Assembly: GCA_963992225.1 (NCBI GenBank)
Contig: CAXDTK010000051.1
Location: forward strand, 1 to 23,185
Length of the DNA stretch: 23,185 nt
From: Pelomonas sp963992225
GTDB lineage: Bacteria; Pseudomonadota; Gammaproteobacteria; Burkholderiales; Burkholderiaceae_C
Reading direction: 5' to 3'
Below, one piece after another: positions 22,218 through 23,185 of this stretch (the stretch's first letter is position 1; each line of letters starts with the position of its first letter). The notes below the pieces were generated by a model. The model worked only from the letters and a program-made list of their open reading frames with translations, did not search any database and was not told the origin of the DNA. Made by a program: the position numbers and the translations under genes.

Positions 22218-23185
22218 ATGACCCGTCGCCGTGTCGTCGTCACCGGGCTTGGCCTGGTCAGTCCTGTCGGCAATACCGTTGCCGAAGGCTGGGCCAATAT
22301 CCTCGCCGGGCGTTCCGGCATCGCCACCGTCACCCGCTTCGATGCCAGCAACCTGGCATGCCACTTCGCGGGTGAGGTGAAGGGCTTCAACATCGAGGAT
22401 TACATCCCCGCCAAGGAAGCCCGGCACATGGATGCCTTCATCCATTACGGCCTGGCGGCGTCCATGCAGGCGGTGCGGGATGCGGGTCTGCCCACGGGCG
22501 ACCAGCTGACCGAGGAACAGGCCGAGCGCATCGGCGTGCTCGTGGGGTCCGGCATCGGCGGCCTGCCGCTGATCGAGGACACCAAGACCGAGCTTATCAA
22601 CCGCGGCCCGCGCCGCATCTCGCCGTTCTTCATCCCGGCCTCGATCATCAACATGATCTCGGGCCACGTCTCCATCCAGTTCGGCTTCCAGGGCCCCAAC
22701 CTGGCGATCGTGACGGCCTGCACCACGGGCCTGCACGCCATCGGCGAAGCCGGCCGCCTCATCGAGTACGGCGACGCCGACGTGATGATTGCGGGCGGCG
22801 CCGAAGGCGCCGTGTCGCCGCTGGGCATCGGCGGTTTTGCCGCGGCCCGGGCGCTGTCCACCCGCAACGACGACCCCGCGACCGCGTCCCGCCCCTGGGA
22901 CAAGGACCGCGACGGCTTCGTGCTGGGCGAGGGCGCCGGCGTGCTGGTGCTCGAAGAGTACGAACACGCCAAGAAGCGCGGCGCCAAGATCTATTGCGAG
23001 CTAGCCGGCTTCGGCATGGGCGCGGACGCGTACCACATGACCGCGCCCAACGTCGACGGCCCCAAGCGCTCAATGCGCGCGGCGCTGCGCAACGCGGGGC
23101 TCAACCCCGACCAGATCCAGTACATGAACGCCCACGGCACCTCCACGCCGCTGGGTGATGTCAACGAGACCAACGCCATCAAGCT
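22218..23185 (+). CDS. fabF: Beta-ketoacyl-ACP synthase II FabF (3' end outside window)
   Basis: The first 322 residues of about 410 are present. It elongates acyl-ACP with malonyl-ACP. The start RRRVVVTGLGLVSPVG is typical, the active-site Cys168 lies in VTACTTGLHAIG, His306 in NAHGTSTPLGD is the first catalytic histidine, and the second is beyond the window end. Active-site neighbours read ACTTGLHAIG where E. coli FabF has ACTSGVHNIG, a conservative change. It starts 35 bases after acpP with no clear Shine-Dalgarno sequence. Together with plsX, fabH, fabD, fabG and acpP it completes the classical fab cluster order. Confidence 0.95.
   Translation, partial: MTRRRVVVTGLGLVSPVGNTVAEGWANILAGRSGIATVTRFDASNLACHFAGEVKGFNIEDYIPAKEARHMDAFIHYGLAASMQAVRDAGLPTGDQLTEEQAERIGVLVGSGIGGLPLIEDTKTELINRGPRRISPFFIPASIINMISGHVSIQFGFQGPNLAIVTACTTGLHAIGEAGRLIEYGDADVMIAGGAEGAVSPLGIGGFAAARALSTRNDDPATASRPWDKDRDGFVLGEGAGVLVLEEYEHAKKRGAKIYCELAGFGMGADAYHMTAPNVDGPKRSMRAALRNAGLNPDQIQYMNAHGTSTPLGDVNETNAIK

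Noticed and set aside
1..23185. Insertion sequences, CRISPR arrays, tRNA or rRNA genes, phage genes
   Set aside because: No transposase or integrase reading frame, regular repeat-spacer pattern or RNA-gene landmark was seen by reading; short RNAs could be missed without a search.

Overview
The window reads as a chromosomal segment of a high-GC betaproteobacterium, most likely of the order Burkholderiales. The evidence is the yceD-rpmF-plsX-fabH-fabD-fabG-acpP-fabF block, an L32 without zinc cysteines, a neighbouring Maf/YceF plus COG0313 methylase pair, and the overall protein style. This placement is inferred from gene content; no marker gene was compared.

Positions 1-12796 (all minus strand) form a Wzx/Wzy-type surface polysaccharide locus. 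In transcription order it holds a long outer-membrane export protein (wza-like), a Wzz-like chain-length protein, and a 338-bp gap with a possible internal promoter. A sugar-nucleotide cassette follows: a GNAT acyltransferase, an FdtA/QdtA-type 3,4-ketoisomerase and an FdtB-type aminotransferase. Then come a Wzx flippase, a GT2, a Wzy-like polymerase, two more GT2 enzymes, an AsnB-like amidotransferase and the first 21 codons of a membrane or secreted protein. Most of these genes overlap by 1-4 bases (ATGA, GTGA or TGATG), so they look like one translationally coupled unit. With the divergent glycosyl-1-phosphate transferase they predict a repeat unit of about four sugars, one carrying a 3-acylamino-3,6-dideoxyhexose and one possibly amidated. 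Genes for dTDP-4-keto-6-deoxyglucose supply (rmlA/rmlB) and for a Wzc/Wzb kinase-phosphatase pair are not in the window.

Positions 12797-12924 are a divergent intergenic region. On the wza side it holds a hairpin whose 3' arm could instead pair with codons 3-5 of wza. Base composition changes here, from a visibly lower and patchier GC content on the left to a uniformly high GC content on the right.

Positions 12925-16884 carry the WecA/WbpL-like initiating transferase and an RhlE-type DEAD-box helicase (plus strand). They converge on a COG0313 methylase paralogue and a Maf/YceF nucleotide pyrophosphatase (minus strand).

Positions 16917-23185 (plus strand) are the conserved yceD-rpmF and fatty-acid synthesis operon, cut off inside fabF. 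A good sigma70-type promoter precedes rpmF, a clear intrinsic terminator or attenuator lies between rpmF and plsX, and hairpins flank acpP. These could set the very different expression levels of L32, ACP and the fab enzymes.

I found no insertion sequence, CRISPR array, tRNA or rRNA. The most unusual parts are the sugar cassette with a GNAT enzyme and a mixed-signature ketoisomerase, and the alternative-pairing leader of wza.
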